Positions 1-9,847 are shown, numbered from the stretch's first letter. The stretch: DNA of 64,000 bases from Propioniciclava sp. MC1595 (GCF_017569205.1 NZ_CP071870.1:1612001-1676000), one strand, 5' to 3'. Notes: a model not told the origin generated them from the letters alone. Numbers and translations are program-made.

Positions 1-1
1 C

Positions 2-775
2 TGGTTCCACTTCGCGCACAGCTTCGTGCGGGGCAACTGGCGCAACGAGGCGACGTCGTCGCCGTTCCTGCTGGCCAAGTGCACCCACGACCTCGACTGG
101 ATGGCCCACGTCATGGGCACCACGGTCGCCCGCGTGGCGAGCTTCGGCTCCCTGCGCCACTTCACCGCGGCGAACGCCCCCGAGGGCGCCACCGACCGCT
201 GCACCACGTGTCCGCACCAGCAGACCTGCCCCTACTCCGCGGTCGACATCTACCTCACCCGCCCCGTCGGGCGGCCGGGGGGCTGGCCGGGCGAGGTGCT
301 GGCGTCCACCCCCGAGGGCGTTCCGGACGCCGTGCGCACCGGTCCCTACGGGCGCTGCGTCTACGCCTGCGACAACGACGCCGTGGACCACCAGGTCGTC
401 GCGATCGAGTTCGCCGACGGCACCACCGGCACGCTCACCGTGACGGCGTTCACGCCGCTGGAGGACCGGCAGACCCGCATCTTCGGCACGAGGGGCCAGC
501 TCGAGGGCGACGGCGCGACGGTCCGCGTCTTCGACTTCGCGACGCGGGCCTGGACCGAGCACCCCGTCGACGGGCCCGAAGGGGGCACCGGCGACAGGCA
601 CGGGGGTGGCGACGGCGGGCTGATGGCCGACTGGACGGCCGCGGTCGCGGCCAACGACGCCACGGTCGTGGGCGCCGACGTCGAGGCGACCCTGGCGGCC
701 CACCTCGCGGTGTTCGCCGCGGAGGAGTCGCGGCACAGTGGCCGGGTGGTTGGTGTCAATGGGGTTACGTCTTGA
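2..775 (+). CDS. Gfo/Idh/MocA family oxidoreductase, C-terminal part (cut by window start)
   Basis: The frame is open from the first bases, so the N-terminal NAD(P)-binding Rossmann part lies outside the window. What remains is the C-terminal alpha/beta domain typical of glucose-fructose/inositol dehydrogenase-like enzymes: a lysine-containing CTHDLDW stretch, where the catalytic-site residues of this family sit, then a cysteine-rich segment CTTCPHQQTCPY and a beta-sheet region. The cysteine cluster is common in actinobacterial members of the family and may bind metal, but its role is not known to me. The substrate (probably a sugar or cyclitol) cannot be told. An amino-acid ABC importer follows 88 bases downstream and may be a separate unit. 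Confidence 0.8.
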   Translation, partial: WFHFAHSFVRGNWRNEATSSPFLLAKCTHDLDWMAHVMGTTVARVASFGSLRHFTAANAPEGATDRCTTCPHQQTCPYSAVDIYLTRPVGRPGGWPGEVLASTPEGVPDAVRTGPYGRCVYACDNDAVDHQVVAIEFADGTTGTLTVTAFTPLEDRQTRIFGTRGQLEGDGATVRVFDFATRAWTEHPVDGPEGGTGDRHGGGDGGLMADWTAAVAANDATVVGADVEATLAAHLAVFAAEESRHSGRVVGVNGVTS

Positions 776-863
776 CCACTGGGCGTGCCATAGCTGGGCA
801 CAGCCGCGAAGCGGTGCAAAGATGCCCCATCACGTCCGTGGACCATCGAGAGGACAAACTCGC

Positions 864-1697
864 GTGACCAAGCTCCGCTCCTTCGCCGTCGCCGCCGTGG
901 CCGGCCTCGCCGCCGTCAGCCTCGCCGCCTGTGCGAACAACTCCGCCACCCCCGCCGCCCAGAACACCGCCGCCGCCGGTGGCGACAGCGCGATCACGCT
1001 GGTCAACCCCGGCAAGCTGACCGCCTGCACCCACCTGGCCTTCAAGCCGTTCCAGTTCAAGGACGACTCCGGCAAGATCGTCGGCTACGAGGTGGACCTG
1101 ATGGACCTCGTCGCCAAGGACCTCGGCGTCGAGCAGGAGATCGTCGACATCGCGTTCGACCAGATCACCTCCGGCTCCGTCTTCGCCGCCAAGAAGTGCG
1201 ACGTCGGAGCAGCCGCCATCACCATCCGCGAGGAACGCGCCAAGGCCGCCACCTTCGCCGAGCCGCACTTCGACTCGACGCTCGCCCTGCTGGTCAAGAG
1301 CGACTCCGGCATCACCAAGGTCGAGGACCTGAAGGACAAGCAGGTCGCCGTCCAGACCGACACCACCGGCAAGGACTGGGCTGAAGAGAACGCCGCCAAG
1401 TACGGCTACACGACCCGCGTGTTCGACGACATGCCGACCGCCACCAACTCGGTGCTCGGTGGTGTCACCGTCGCGACGATCAACGACAACGGCGTGCTCT
1501 ACGACTTCGCCAACGACAACCCGACGACCAAGGTCATCCAGGAGTTCGAGACCGGCGAGCAGTACGGCTTCAACGTCAGCAACGACAACAAGGCGCTGGC
1601 CACCAAGATCAACGAGGTACTCGACAAGGCTCGGGCCGACGGCACCTTCAACGAGATCTACAAGAAGTGGTTCGGGGTCGACGCGCCCGCCAAGTGA
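864..1697 (+). CDS. Amino-acid ABC transporter substrate-binding lipoprotein
   Basis: Extracellular solute-binding protein of family 3 (periplasmic-type amino-acid receptor), 277 aa. The GTG start is chosen because GAGAGGA lies about 10 bases upstream and because it gives a proper lipoprotein signal peptide: a KLR positive start, a hydrophobic stretch and the lipobox LAAC with Cys23 as the lipidation site. A longer in-frame ATG at 738 would put the signal peptide internally and overlap the previous gene. The motif GYEVDLMDLVAKDLG and the ending IYKKWFG are typical of the family. The next two genes encode the matching permease and ATPase. Specificity is likely a polar amino acid (glutamate, glutamine or cystine type) but is not resolved. 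Confidence 0.92.
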   Translation: MTKLRSFAVAAVAGLAAVSLAACANNSATPAAQNTAAAGGDSAITLVNPGKLTACTHLAFKPFQFKDDSGKIVGYEVDLMDLVAKDLGVEQEIVDIAFDQITSGSVFAAKKCDVGAAAITIREERAKAATFAEPHFDSTLALLVKSDSGITKVEDLKDKQVAVQTDTTGKDWAEENAAKYGYTTRVFDDMPTATNSVLGGVTVATINDNGVLYDFANDNPTTKVIQEFETGEQYGFNVSNDNKALATKINEVLDKARADGTFNEIYKKWFGVDAPAK

Positions 1698-1776
1698 CCC
1701 TGCACCCGCGGCGTCCGGTCGCCCCCGCGGGCGGCCGGAAGCCGCGGCGTGACGTCCCAGACCCGACAGGAGCACG

Positions 1777-2604
1777 ATGACCACCACCACGCAGGCCGGA
1801 ACCGTGCCGCGCAAGAAGCTCTCGCCCCGCAAGCGGGCGCAACGCATCCGCTGGATCCAGTACGCGATCCTGGCCGCGGTCGTCGTCCTCCTCATCCTCA
1901 ACGTGGACGGCCGCCAGGTGCAGTCGGTGTTCTTCCGCACCGACCTCATCCAAGTCACCCTGACCTCGGGCCTCCCGCGCGCGCTGCTGAACACGGTGTT
2001 CTACACGTTCGGCGCGTTCGTCGTGGGCGTCACCCTGGGCACCCTGCTGGCGTTGATGCGCCTGTCGCAGGTCGCGCCCTACCGCTGGATCGCGTCCATC
2101 TACATCGAGTTCTTCCGCGGCGTGCCGGCCCTGATCGTCCTGCTGGCCTTCGGCCTGCTGTCGGTCGCGTTCCCCGGCCTGCGCTTCCCGCTCGACCCGT
2201 ACGGCACCGTCTGGACGGCGCTGGGCATGGTGAGCGCCGCCTATATGGCCGAGACCATCCGCGCCGGCATCCTCGCGGTGCCGAAGGGGCAGGTCGAGGC
2301 CGCCCGCGCGCTGGGCATGGCCTCGGGCATGGCGATGCGCCGCATCGTGCTGCCGCAGGCGTTCCGGATCATCACGCCGCCGCTGACCAACGAGCTCATC
2401 CTGCTCACGAAGGACTCCTCGCTGGTCTACGTGCTGGGCCTGACGGCGTCCGCGTTCGAACTGACGAAGTTCGGCCGCGACATCTCCAACAGCAACGGCA
2501 ACCTGACCCCGCTGGTGATCGCCGGCTTCTGCTACCTGCTCATCACCCTCCCGCTCACCTTCCTGGTGCGGCGCATGGAGGCCAAGGCCAAGAAGGCACG
2601 GTGA
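1777..2604 (+). CDS. Amino-acid ABC transporter permease (HisM/GlnP type)
   Basis: Membrane-spanning subunit of the importer, 275 aa. An AGGAG sequence lies 4 bases before the ATG. A basic N-terminus ([13 protein letters not shown]) precedes the first membrane helix. A family signature, [28 protein letters not shown], is followed by FFRGVPALI and the cytoplasmic EAA loop (about residues 174-195, [12 protein letters not shown] with [10 protein letters not shown]), which docks onto the ATPase. Four to five hydrophobic segments are visible. The last bases overlap the GTG start of the ATPase gene (GTGA), so the two are translationally coupled. Confidence 0.93.
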   Translation: MTTTTQAGTVPRKKLSPRKRAQRIRWIQYAILAAVVVLLILNVDGRQVQSVFFRTDLIQVTLTSGLPRALLNTVFYTFGAFVVGVTLGTLLALMRLSQVAPYRWIASIYIEFFRGVPALIVLLAFGLLSVAFPGLRFPLDPYGTVWTALGMVSAAYMAETIRAGILAVPKGQVEAARALGMASGMAMRRIVLPQAFRIITPPLTNELILLTKDSSLVYVLGLTASAFELTKFGRDISNSNGNLTPLVIAGFCYLLITLPLTFLVRRMEAKAKKAR

Positions 2605-3512
2605 CGGACATGACGACGACCCCGGCCCACATCCCCACCGGCGACCGCCGCGACGAGATCCAGATCTATGACCTGCACAAGAGCTTCGGCGACGTCGAGG
2701 TGCTCAAGGGCATCTCGCTGACCGTCCACTCCGGCGAGGTGGTCTGCGTGATCGGCCCGTCCGGCTCGGGCAAGTCGACGCTGCTGCGCTGCGTGAACCT
2801 GCTCGAGGAGCCCACCTCGGGCCGGGTGTTCATCATCAACGAGGAGATCACCGACCCGGACGCCGACGTGGACGCCATCCGCACCAAGATGGGCATGGTC
2901 TTCCAGTCCTTCAACCTGTTCCCGCACCTCACCGTGCTGCAGAACTGCACGATCGGCCCGATCGCGGTCAAGAAGGTCCCCAAGGCCGAGGCCGAGAAGC
3001 AGGCGCTCAACTACCTCGACCAGGTCGGCCTGAAGCACCGCGCGGACGCCTTCCCGGCCCAGCTGTCGGGCGGCCAGCAGCAGCGCGTCGCGATCGCGCG
3101 CGCCCTGACCATGGACGTCGAGATGGTGCTCTTCGACGAGCCCACCTCAGCCCTGGACCCCGAGCTCGTCGGCGACGTGCTCGACGTCATGCGGCGCCTG
3201 GCCGAGACTGGCATGACGATGATGGTCGTCACCCACGAGATGGCGTTCGCGCGCGAGGTCGCCGACCGCGTCATCTTCATGGACGGCGGCGTCATCGTCG
3301 AGGAGGGCCACCCCGACCAGGTCATCGGCAACCCGCAGCACGAGCGCACGCGCACCTTCCTGGACCGGGTGCTCAACCCGACCCACGTGCACACCGGCGA
3401 CGAGGACGCCGCGCACGCGGCCCGGCACGCCCACGAGCTGGGGGTCGAGGCGGCCGGGGCACTGAACGACCCCGCGCTGCGCACCGACAACCCGGGGCGC
3501 TCGCGCCTGTAG
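2601..3512 (+). CDS. Amino-acid ABC transporter ATP-binding protein (GlnQ type)
   Basis: ATPase that drives the importer from the cytoplasmic face. Walker [10 protein letters not shown] starts at residue 52, the signature [15 protein letters not shown] at about 155, and Walker [13 protein letters not shown] ends near Asp179-Glu180, followed by the H-loop VVTHEM. The start is GTG in a GTGA overlap with the permease stop; an in-frame ATG nine bases later is the alternative. The protein (303 aa) is about 50 residues longer than usual, because of an extra His/Ala-rich C-terminal tail after FLDRVL that has no function I can assign. A DedA-like gene converges 7 bases after the stop. Confidence 0.93.
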   Translation: MTDMTTTPAHIPTGDRRDEIQIYDLHKSFGDVEVLKGISLTVHSGEVVCVIGPSGSGKSTLLRCVNLLEEPTSGRVFIINEEITDPDADVDAIRTKMGMVFQSFNLFPHLTVLQNCTIGPIAVKKVPKAEAEKQALNYLDQVGLKHRADAFPAQLSGGQQQRVAIARALTMDVEMVLFDEPTSALDPELVGDVLDVMRRLAETGMTMMVVTHEMAFAREVADRVIFMDGGVIVEEGHPDQVIGNPQHERTRTFLDRVLNPTHVHTGDEDAAHAARHAHELGVEAAGALNDPALRTDNPGRSRL

Positions 3513-3519
3513 GGACCGA

Positions 3520-4038
3520 TCAGGCGGGCTCGACGGCGGAGGCCTCGAGCCCGTCGGGCCGACGCCGCTTGGCCTGGCGCACGCGCCAGACGATGAACAC
3601 GACCAGCGCCGACACCGCGGTCACCCCGACAACGATGGCCGCGGCGGGGTTGCGCGCCCACAGCAGCGCCAGTGACTCGAAGCCGGCATAGCCGACCGTG
3701 CCGTACAGGAACGCCCACATCACGCAGCCGACGATCATGGCCGGCAGGTAGCGGACCAGGGGCATCCGGGACGCCCCCGCGGCCATGTTGACCAGCGTCT
3801 GGAAGCCGATGGTGAGGAACGACACCGAGACCACGGGCGGGCCCCACTGGTTCAGGTGCTCGACGGCGCGCTGGTAGCCGGGGGAGTCCATGATCCTCCG
3901 GGCGCGCGTCCTCGAGGCGCCGGCCGAGATGGCCCGGCCCAGCCAGTAGGTGCCGTTGGCGCGCAGGAACACGATGACGAACAGGCCGGCCACGACCACC
4001 AGGTAGGGGGCGTCCCACGTCAGCGGGTTGAAGTTCAC
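3520..4038 (-). CDS. DedA/VTT-family integral membrane protein
   Basis: 172-aa membrane protein with the VTT (SNARE-associated) domain: a charged GRAISAGASRTRARRIMDSPGYQ loop, then WGPPVVSVSFLTIGFQTLVNMAAGASRM, the re-entrant-loop region typical of DedA proteins, and a C-terminal hydrophobic helix ending in a basic tail (RQAKRRRPDG). Family members act in lipid scrambling or envelope proton homeostasis; the exact role here is unknown. The GTG start is preceded by GAGGAA. It lies 20 bases downstream of the acyltransferase gene on the same strand, so the two are probably cotranscribed. Confidence 0.82.
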   Translation of the reverse strand: MNFNPLTWDAPYLVVVAGLFVIVFLRANGTYWLGRAISAGASRTRARRIMDSPGYQRAVEHLNQWGPPVVSVSFLTIGFQTLVNMAAGASRMPLVRYLPAMIVGCVMWAFLYGTVGYAGFESLALLWARNPAAAIVVGVTAVSALVVFIVWRVRQAKRRRPDGLEASAVEPA

Positions 4039-4058
4039 CGGCGTTCCTCGTTCTCTCG

Positions 4059-5333
4059 TCAGTCCCGGGCCATCGCCTGGCTGCGGTCGGCGGCGCGGCC
4101 CATCGTCCACGCGCCCACCCAGATGGCCAGCACGCCCAGGGTCGAGCCGGGGCGTCCGGGATGCACCACGGTACCCGTCAACCAGACCAGCAGCGTGCCG
4201 AGGGCCAGCATTCCGAACGCCAGCACGGCCAGCGTGGTGTCCTGCCGGGGGCCCAGCGGGGGGATCATCCGCAGCTCGAGGCGTCCGAGGAGGGGGACCG
4301 CGGCGGCGACGACGAGGATCGATGCGACGGCCAGCGTGGCGGGGGAGAGCAGCGCGGGTGCCGCTACCGGGGCCGCCAGCGCGAGCAGGGCCAGCGCCCC
4401 GCCGGTGAGCCCGATGATCGGGATGTGCCACAGGTACACGCTCACCATGACCGCGTTGAGCAGCCCCAGCCCCTTCTCGAGGGCGGGCGGCAGGGACGCC
4501 AGCACCCCCGACCGCTCGACCAGGCCGAGGACGCCGCACTGGGCCAGCGCCAGGGACGCCATCGCCAGCGTGGGGGGCTGGATGTTCGCGATCGGCAGGT
4601 CGGCGAACCCGACCGAGGTGGGCGGGTAGCCGAAGCCGAACACCAGCAGCGCCACGCCCGCCGCGCCGGCCGCGATGGACGCCCAGGCCACCCACACGGG
4701 ACCACGCCGCCACCAGCCCCGCTGGTAGGCGATGCCGAACTGGTGCACCAGCGGCCACACGAACATCAGGTTGAGGTAGCGCAGCTCGTCGTTGTCGACC
4801 GCGAACGACCAGGCGTCCACGGCCGCGGCCAGCACGGCCAGCACCAGCATCGGCGCGACCCCGGACCGGTCGTGCAGCCGCACCGCCCCCGGGGCGACGA
4901 CCACGATGCCCAGGTAGGTGGTGATGAACCACAGCAGCTGCATGAGCAGGCGGCTGAGCTCGGACGCCGCGTCGAGGAACCCCGCCCACGCGGCCAGCGA
5001 GAACCCGATCGCGCAGAAGGTGACGAACACCACCAGCGGCCCGATCAGGCGTCGCCCCCGGCTGGCGAGGTAGTGGCCGGCGGAGGTCCCCTCGCGGTGC
5101 ATGCGGTCGACGGTCAGGGTGTGCGCGAAGCCGCCCGCCACGAAGAACAGCGGCATGATCATGAGCACCCACGTGAGCGGGTAGAGCCAGGTGGGCGCCG
5201 CCCACGGCTCGAGCGTCAGCCCGGCGTCGGTGAGGCGGATGCGGTACAGCAGCGTGTGGAACACCACCACGACCAGCACCGAGAGCGCACGGGCCACGTC
5301 GATCACGTGGTTGCGAGCTCCCCCTGACATCAC
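4059..5333 (-). CDS. Acyltransferase family 3 membrane protein
   Basis: 424-aa integral membrane protein with the acyltransferase-3 layout: HVIDVARALSVLVVVVFHTLLY at the N-terminus, with the His of the first helix matching the family's conserved active-site region, then about ten hydrophobic helices. Relatives O-acylate cell-surface glycans or lipids; the acceptor is unknown. The start is GTG directly followed by ATG. No Shine-Dalgarno sequence is visible, but TAGCAT lies six bases before the GTG, so a leaderless transcript is likely. It is divergent from the AEC transporter gene, with only 36 bases between the two start codons. Confidence 0.82.
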   Translation of the reverse strand: MMSGGARNHVIDVARALSVLVVVVFHTLLYRIRLTDAGLTLEPWAAPTWLYPLTWVLMIMPLFFVAGGFAHTLTVDRMHREGTSAGHYLASRGRRLIGPLVVFVTFCAIGFSLAAWAGFLDAASELSRLLMQLLWFITTYLGIVVVAPGAVRLHDRSGVAPMLVLAVLAAAVDAWSFAVDNDELRYLNLMFVWPLVHQFGIAYQRGWWRRGPVWVAWASIAAGAAGVALLVFGFGYPPTSVGFADLPIANIQPPTLAMASLALAQCGVLGLVERSGVLASLPPALEKGLGLLNAVMVSVYLWHIPIIGLTGGALALLALAAPVAAPALLSPATLAVASILVVAAAVPLLGRLELRMIPPLGPRQDTTLAVLAFGMLALGTLLVWLTGTVVHPGRPGSTLGVLAIWVGAWTMGRAADRSQAMARD

Positions 5334-5369
5334 CGGGTCATGCTAGTGGGAGCGCAGTAGGGTGGCCGC

Positions 5370-6299
5370 GTGCAAGGGGCGATCGGTGGGATCTCGACGA
5401 TCTGGGTGGTCATCGGAGTCGGCTGGCTGATCGCGCACCTCGGCCTGGTCAACCAGGGCGGACGCCGCCTGATGTCGGTGCTGGCCTTCACGGTCGGGTC
5501 GCCGGCGCTGCTGTTCTCGCTGATGTCCACCGCCGACCTGCAGCACGTGTTCTCGCACACGGTGCTGGTGTCGATCCTCGCCGTGGTCATCGCCGGCTCG
5601 CTCTACCTGGCCCTCGCGATCCCGCTGTTCAGGCCCTCGCTCGGCGACGGCGTGATCGGGTTCATGTCCTCGATGTACACCAACGCCGCCAACTTCGGCC
5701 TGCCGGTCGCGGTTGCCCTCCTGCACGACGCCACGTGGATCGCGCCCATCCTGCTGATGCAGCTCGCGTTCATCATGCCGATCTGCCTGGCGCTGCTCGA
5801 CGTCGCCGCGAAGCGCTCCGAACCGGGGTCCACCCGGTGGGTCAGCTACCTGTCCCTGCCCTTACGCAACCCGATCACGATCGGCATCCTCGCCGGGCTG
5901 GCCGTCAACCTGGCCGGCGTGCAGGTGCCCGAGGTGGTCATGCGGCCCATCGACATGGTCGGCGGCATCGCCCTGCCCCTGATGCTGATGGCCTTCGGCG
6001 TGTCCCTGCGCCTGGACCCGCTGCCCGGCAAGGGGCCGCACCGCGCCCCGATGTGGATCGCCACGGCCATCAAGGTCGTCGTCCACCCGTTCGCCGCCTG
6101 GGCCGGGGGCACACTGATGGGGCTCAGCGGCACCGACCTGTACGCCGTCGTAGTGCTGGGCGCTCTGCCCGCGGCCCAGAACGTGTACGTCACCGCCACG
6201 AAGTACGGGCAGGGCGAGCTGCTCGCCCGCGACGCCGTGTTCTGGTCGACGATCCTCTCGGTCGCCTCGCTGCTGGTCATCGCCGCCCTCCTCGGGTGA
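5370..6299 (+). CDS. AEC-family (auxin efflux carrier-like) transporter
   Basis: 309-aa membrane protein with the two hydrophobic bundles of the AEC family. Visible landmarks are IWVVIGVGWLIAHLGLV at the N-terminus, SSMYTNAANFGLPVA (the conserved N-x-x-N-x-G-x-P segment), the middle loop and a second inverted half with GIALPLMLMAFGVSLRL and LPAAQNVYVTATKYG. Bacterial members export or import small organic anions such as malate; the substrate is unknown here. The GTG start has no clear Shine-Dalgarno sequence; TAGGGT six bases upstream suggests leaderless translation. Confidence 0.85.
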   Translation: MQGAIGGISTIWVVIGVGWLIAHLGLVNQGGRRLMSVLAFTVGSPALLFSLMSTADLQHVFSHTVLVSILAVVIAGSLYLALAIPLFRPSLGDGVIGFMSSMYTNAANFGLPVAVALLHDATWIAPILLMQLAFIMPICLALLDVAAKRSEPGSTRWVSYLSLPLRNPITIGILAGLAVNLAGVQVPEVVMRPIDMVGGIALPLMLMAFGVSLRLDPLPGKGPHRAPMWIATAIKVVVHPFAAWAGGTLMGLSGTDLYAVVVLGALPAAQNVYVTATKYGQGELLARDAVFWSTILSVASLLVIAALLG

Positions 6300-6315
6300 G
6301 GCTAGGTTGGAGGGC

Positions 6316-7227
6316 GTGGACGACCTCAACCTGACCTCCGACGTCTCCGACTTCGACTTCGACCGCTCCGCGCTCGCGTCGTGGCGGCAGTTCGCCGAGC
6401 GGCTCGCCGAGGTGCTGTCCGTGATGGACGCCGGGGCCACCCTGGCGATCGGCTCGCTCGCGCTCGAGGGCGAGACCACGCCCCACGTGCTGTTCACCTG
6501 CCGCGAGGGCGGCGAGCTGGTGGCCGAGGCCACCACGGACGGGCTGCCGGAGGGCTCCGGGGCCGAGCTCGAGGCGTCCGGGTGGGAGCCGGTGGCCGCG
6601 AAGCCGGGCACGTATGCCCGGCGGGGCACCCAGGAGGCCCCCGACGACCTGGCCGTGGCGGCGTCCGACGCGCTGCGGGAGGTGCACGGCGTGCAGCACC
6701 CCGCGCTGCTGGCCCCCGACCAGCTGGCCGACATTCTTACCCCGACGCCGCTCGAGGGCGGGCAGCTGGCCCGCTACGAGCCGGCGCGGATCGAGCCGAT
6801 CCTCGCGCGCACCGCGCCCGAGCTCGACGCCGCGCTCGCCGGCGAGCTCACCCTGTACCTGGGGCACGCGCCCCTGCGCGACGACAGCGGCGACCTCGCC
6901 CTGCGGGTCGGGTCGACGATGGTCTTCGTCCGGCCGGCGCTGGACGCCCAGGAGGTGCTGCTGTTCGCCCCGCTGGTGCACGACGTCGAGGGCCGCTCGC
7001 GCGCCATGGAGGTGCTCAGCGACCTCAACACCGAGGCGCGCTGGGTGCGGTTCCTGCTCATCCGCGACCGGGTGTACGTGAGCATGTCGGTGCCCGCCGA
7101 CCCGCTCATCCCGGCGCACCTGGAACGGGCACTGCGTATCGTGTCCCTGATCAGCGACAGCATGGACGAGGCGCTGGCCGAGAAGCTGCGGGGGCGCACG
7201 ACCTTCCCCGGCCCCGAGGCCGACTGA
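6316..7227 (+). CDS. YbjN/CesT-like peptide-binding-chaperone-fold protein
   Basis: 303-aa soluble, acidic protein. The C-terminal half (LALRVGSTMVFVRPALDAQEVLLFAPLVHDVEGRSRAMEVLSDLN, then VRFLLIRDRVYVSMSVPADPLIPAHL) matches the T3SS-chaperone/YbjN fold of actinobacterial proteins of unknown function; the N-terminal half looks like a second, degenerate copy. The GTG is chosen over an earlier TTG. TAGGTT lies seven bases before it, and GGAGG two to three bases before it is too close to act as a normal ribosome site. No partner is suggested by the neighbours. Confidence 0.68.
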   Translation: MDDLNLTSDVSDFDFDRSALASWRQFAERLAEVLSVMDAGATLAIGSLALEGETTPHVLFTCREGGELVAEATTDGLPEGSGAELEASGWEPVAAKPGTYARRGTQEAPDDLAVAASDALREVHGVQHPALLAPDQLADILTPTPLEGGQLARYEPARIEPILARTAPELDAALAGELTLYLGHAPLRDDSGDLALRVGSTMVFVRPALDAQEVLLFAPLVHDVEGRSRAMEVLSDLNTEARWVRFLLIRDRVYVSMSVPADPLIPAHLERALRIVSLISDSMDEALAEKLRGRTTFPGPEAD

Positions 7228-7291
7228 CCGACACGACGGGGGCGCGGAGGGTGCGTCACGGGACTTCGGTGCGGACTGTAAGCTCCCCCCT

Positions 7292-7690
7292 GTGGATTCG
7301 CTTGGCTACTTCGTGACGATCGACCCCGATGAGTGTCGTCGTCTCATGGGTGATGCGGTTGTGGGGCGTGTGTCCTGGGTGTCCGAGGACGGCCGCCTGC
7401 AGGTGCTGCCGGTGAACTACGGCCTCGTCGACGACCGGATCGTCTTCCGCGTCGCGCAGGGCACCATCCTGGAGGAGCTCGCCACGCCGCGCGCGGTGGC
7501 CTTCCAGGTCGACGACCTCGACGGGCAGACCGCCACCGGCTGGTCGGTCCTGGTCCAGGGGAGGACTGGGCCCTGGTCGGGCGAGGTCCCCGTCATCTCG
7601 CCGTGGGCCCCGGGCCGCCGCGAGGTCGCCGTCGCCATCGAGCCGACCAGCTGGTCGGGTCGCTCGGTGTCGGCCGACGAGGGTGTCTGA
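7292..7690 (+). CDS. Pyridoxamine 5'-phosphate oxidase-like flavin-binding protein
   Basis: 132-aa single-domain split-barrel protein. The sequence LMGDAVVGRVSWVSEDGRLQVLPVNYGLVDDRIVFRVAQGTILEEL is typical of the PNPOx-like/Rv1155-type flavin- or F420-binding family that reduces small molecules or stores cofactor. It is too short to be a true PdxH and lacks that enzyme's C-terminal signature. No Shine-Dalgarno sequence is seen; TAAGCT lies seven bases before the GTG. The substrate is unknown. Confidence 0.8.
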   Translation: MDSLGYFVTIDPDECRRLMGDAVVGRVSWVSEDGRLQVLPVNYGLVDDRIVFRVAQGTILEELATPRAVAFQVDDLDGQTATGWSVLVQGRTGPWSGEVPVISPWAPGRREVAVAIEPTSWSGRSVSADEGV

Positions 7691-7712
7691 CCGACCTCCT
7701 AGACTCGCGGGC

Positions 7713-9803
7713 ATGTCCTACCCGCACACCCGACGAGACGACCTCGTCGAGAACCTCCACGGCACCGACGTCGCCGACCCCTACCGCTGGCTCGAGGATG
7801 CCGACGACCCCGAGGTGACCGCTTGGGTCGCCGCCCAGCGGGACTTCGCCGAGGCCGCCCTCGGGCAGCTGCCGGCCCGCGCCTGGTTCGCCGAACTCAT
7901 GGGCCGGATCGTGGCGAGGCCGCGCGCCGGAGTCCCGGTGAAGCGGTGCGGGCGGTGGTTCGTGAGCCGCAACGACGGCACCACGCCCCAGGACGTCTGG
8001 TACACCGCCGAGACCCTCGACGACCTCGTGGCTGGCGGCGAGGTCGTGCTCGACCCTAACTCCTGGAGCGAGGACGGCACGTCGTCGCTGTCGACGTTCT
8101 CCGTGGCCCGCGACGGCTCGCTGATGGCGTACGCGCGCAGCGACGGCGGGTCGGACTGGCAGAGGATCCGCGTGCGCGACCTCGCGACGGGGGAGGACCT
8201 CGACGACGAGGTCACCGCCAAGTTCTCCTCGCCGGGCTGGCTGCCCGACCACCGCAGCTTCCTGTACACGACCTACGACCAGGCCGCGGACGCCCGGGGG
8301 ACCGCCACCGAGGGCCTCGGCGTCGCGCGCCTGATGGTGCACCGCCTCGACGGCGACGACGAGCACCTGCTCAGCTTCCCCGACGAGCCGCACACCATGG
8401 GGTACGGGCAGGTCAGCCACGACGACGCGTGGCTCGTCGTGAGCATCGTGCGGGGCACCGAGAACACCAACCGGGTGTGGGCCTACCCGATCACCACGGC
8501 CGACGGCCGCTCCACCCTGGGCGAGCCGGTCAAGGTGGTCGACGTCGCCGACGCCGAGTACGGCTTCGTCCGCGTCGACGGTTCCCAGCTGTACCTCCAG
8601 ACCGACCTGGACGCCCCGCTGGGCCGCGTGGTGCGCGTGGACCTCGACTGGGCGGCCCGCGGCGACGTGGAGTTCGCCGAGGTCGTGCCCGAGCGCCGCG
8701 CCACCCTCGCCGCGGTCGAGGCCGCGGGCCCCGGGCTCCTGCTGGCCCACCTCGACGACGCCCAGCCGGTCGTGGAGTACTGCGAGCTCGACGGCACCAA
8801 CCCCCAGCCCGTCGACCTGCCCGCCGGCGCGCTCGTGGCGCTGGACTCCTCACCCCTGCGCGACGAGGCCTTCGTCGGCATCAGCACGCTCGACGCGCCG
8901 ACCGCGGCGTTCCACGTCACGCTGCCGACCGGCGAGGCGGGGCCGGTGGTCGAGCGGGTCGAGCTCGCGGCGTCCGGGGTGGAGAGCTTCGCGCCCGCCC
9001 ACACCACGACGCGCGAGCGCGCCACGAGCGCCGACGGCACCGAGGTGCCCTACTTCCTGGTCACCCCCGACGACGGCCGCACCGGCCCGCGCCCGACCCT
9101 GCTGTGGGGCTACGGCGGGTTCAAGATCCCGATCTTCGCCGACTACCGGCCCGGCTGGTCCGCGTGGCTGGCGGCGGGCGGGGCGATCGCGATCGCCAAC
9201 CTGCGCGGCGGCGGCGAGTTCGGCACCGCCTGGTACGACGCCGGGCGCCTGGCCCACAAGCAGAACGTCTTCGACGACGTCATCGGCGTCGCCGAGCACC
9301 TGGTCGCGATCGGCGCCACGACGCCCGGGCAGCTCGGGCTGTACGGCCGCTCCAACGGCGGACTGCTCGTGGGCGTAGCGATGACCCAGCGACCCGACCT
9401 CTTCGGCGCGGTGGTGCCCGGCGTGGGCGTGCTCGACCTGCTGCGGTTCCACCAGTTCACGATCGGCGCAGCCTGGATGAGCGACTACGGCGACCCCGAC
9501 ACCCCCGAGGGCTTCGCTGCGGCGCACGCCTACTCGCCGCTGCACAACGTCCGCGAGGGCACGGCATACCCGCCGACCCTCGTGCTGACCGCCGACCACG
9601 ACGACCGGGTCGTCCCGCTGCACAGCTTCAAGTTCGCCGCGGCGCTGCAGCACGCGCAGGGCTCGGACGCCCCGGTGCTGCTGCGCGTCGAGGGCTCGGC
9701 CGGGCACGGGGCGGGGAAGTCACTGCAGATGGTGGCCAGCGAGTGGGCCGACCTGCTCGCGTTCGTCGCGCACCACACGGGGCTCGACGCGCCCGGGGCC
9801 TGA
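7713..9803 (+). CDS. Prolyl oligopeptidase (S9 family serine peptidase)
   Basis: 696-aa cytosolic peptidase that cleaves short peptides, usually after proline. The N-terminal part is a beta-propeller starting DPYRWLEDADDPEVTAWV; the C-terminal part is an alpha/beta hydrolase with nucleophile Ser547 in GRSNGG, Asp near residue 631 in ADHDDRVVPLHSFKF and His665 in AGHGAG. All three catalytic residues are present and the context matches prolyl endopeptidase rather than oligopeptidase B. The ATG at 7713 is preferred over an upstream in-frame start because TAGACT sits seven bases before it; the longer version would overlap the previous gene. Confidence 0.92.
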   Translation: MSYPHTRRDDLVENLHGTDVADPYRWLEDADDPEVTAWVAAQRDFAEAALGQLPARAWFAELMGRIVARPRAGVPVKRCGRWFVSRNDGTTPQDVWYTAETLDDLVAGGEVVLDPNSWSEDGTSSLSTFSVARDGSLMAYARSDGGSDWQRIRVRDLATGEDLDDEVTAKFSSPGWLPDHRSFLYTTYDQAADARGTATEGLGVARLMVHRLDGDDEHLLSFPDEPHTMGYGQVSHDDAWLVVSIVRGTENTNRVWAYPITTADGRSTLGEPVKVVDVADAEYGFVRVDGSQLYLQTDLDAPLGRVVRVDLDWAARGDVEFAEVVPERRATLAAVEAAGPGLLLAHLDDAQPVVEYCELDGTNPQPVDLPAGALVALDSSPLRDEAFVGISTLDAPTAAFHVTLPTGEAGPVVERVELAASGVESFAPAHTTTRERATSADGTEVPYFLVTPDDGRTGPRPTLLWGYGGFKIPIFADYRPGWSAWLAAGGAIAIANLRGGGEFGTAWYDAGRLAHKQNVFDDVIGVAEHLVAIGATTPGQLGLYGRSNGGLLVGVAMTQRPDLFGAVVPGVGVLDLLRFHQFTIGAAWMSDYGDPDTPEGFAAAHAYSPLHNVREGTAYPPTLVLTADHDDRVVPLHSFKFAAALQHAQGSDAPVLLRVEGSAGHGAGKSLQMVASEWADLLAFVAHHTGLDAPGA

Positions 9804-9847
9804 CCGCAACGCCGGACACGGCGTTATCGAGTTGTTAAGGTCGAGGC

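Noticed and set aside
772-796. TTGACC and TAGCTG upstream of the amino-acid-binding lipoprotein as a promoter
   Set aside because: The spacer is about 13 bases and the -10 is poor; a promoter is likely but not located.
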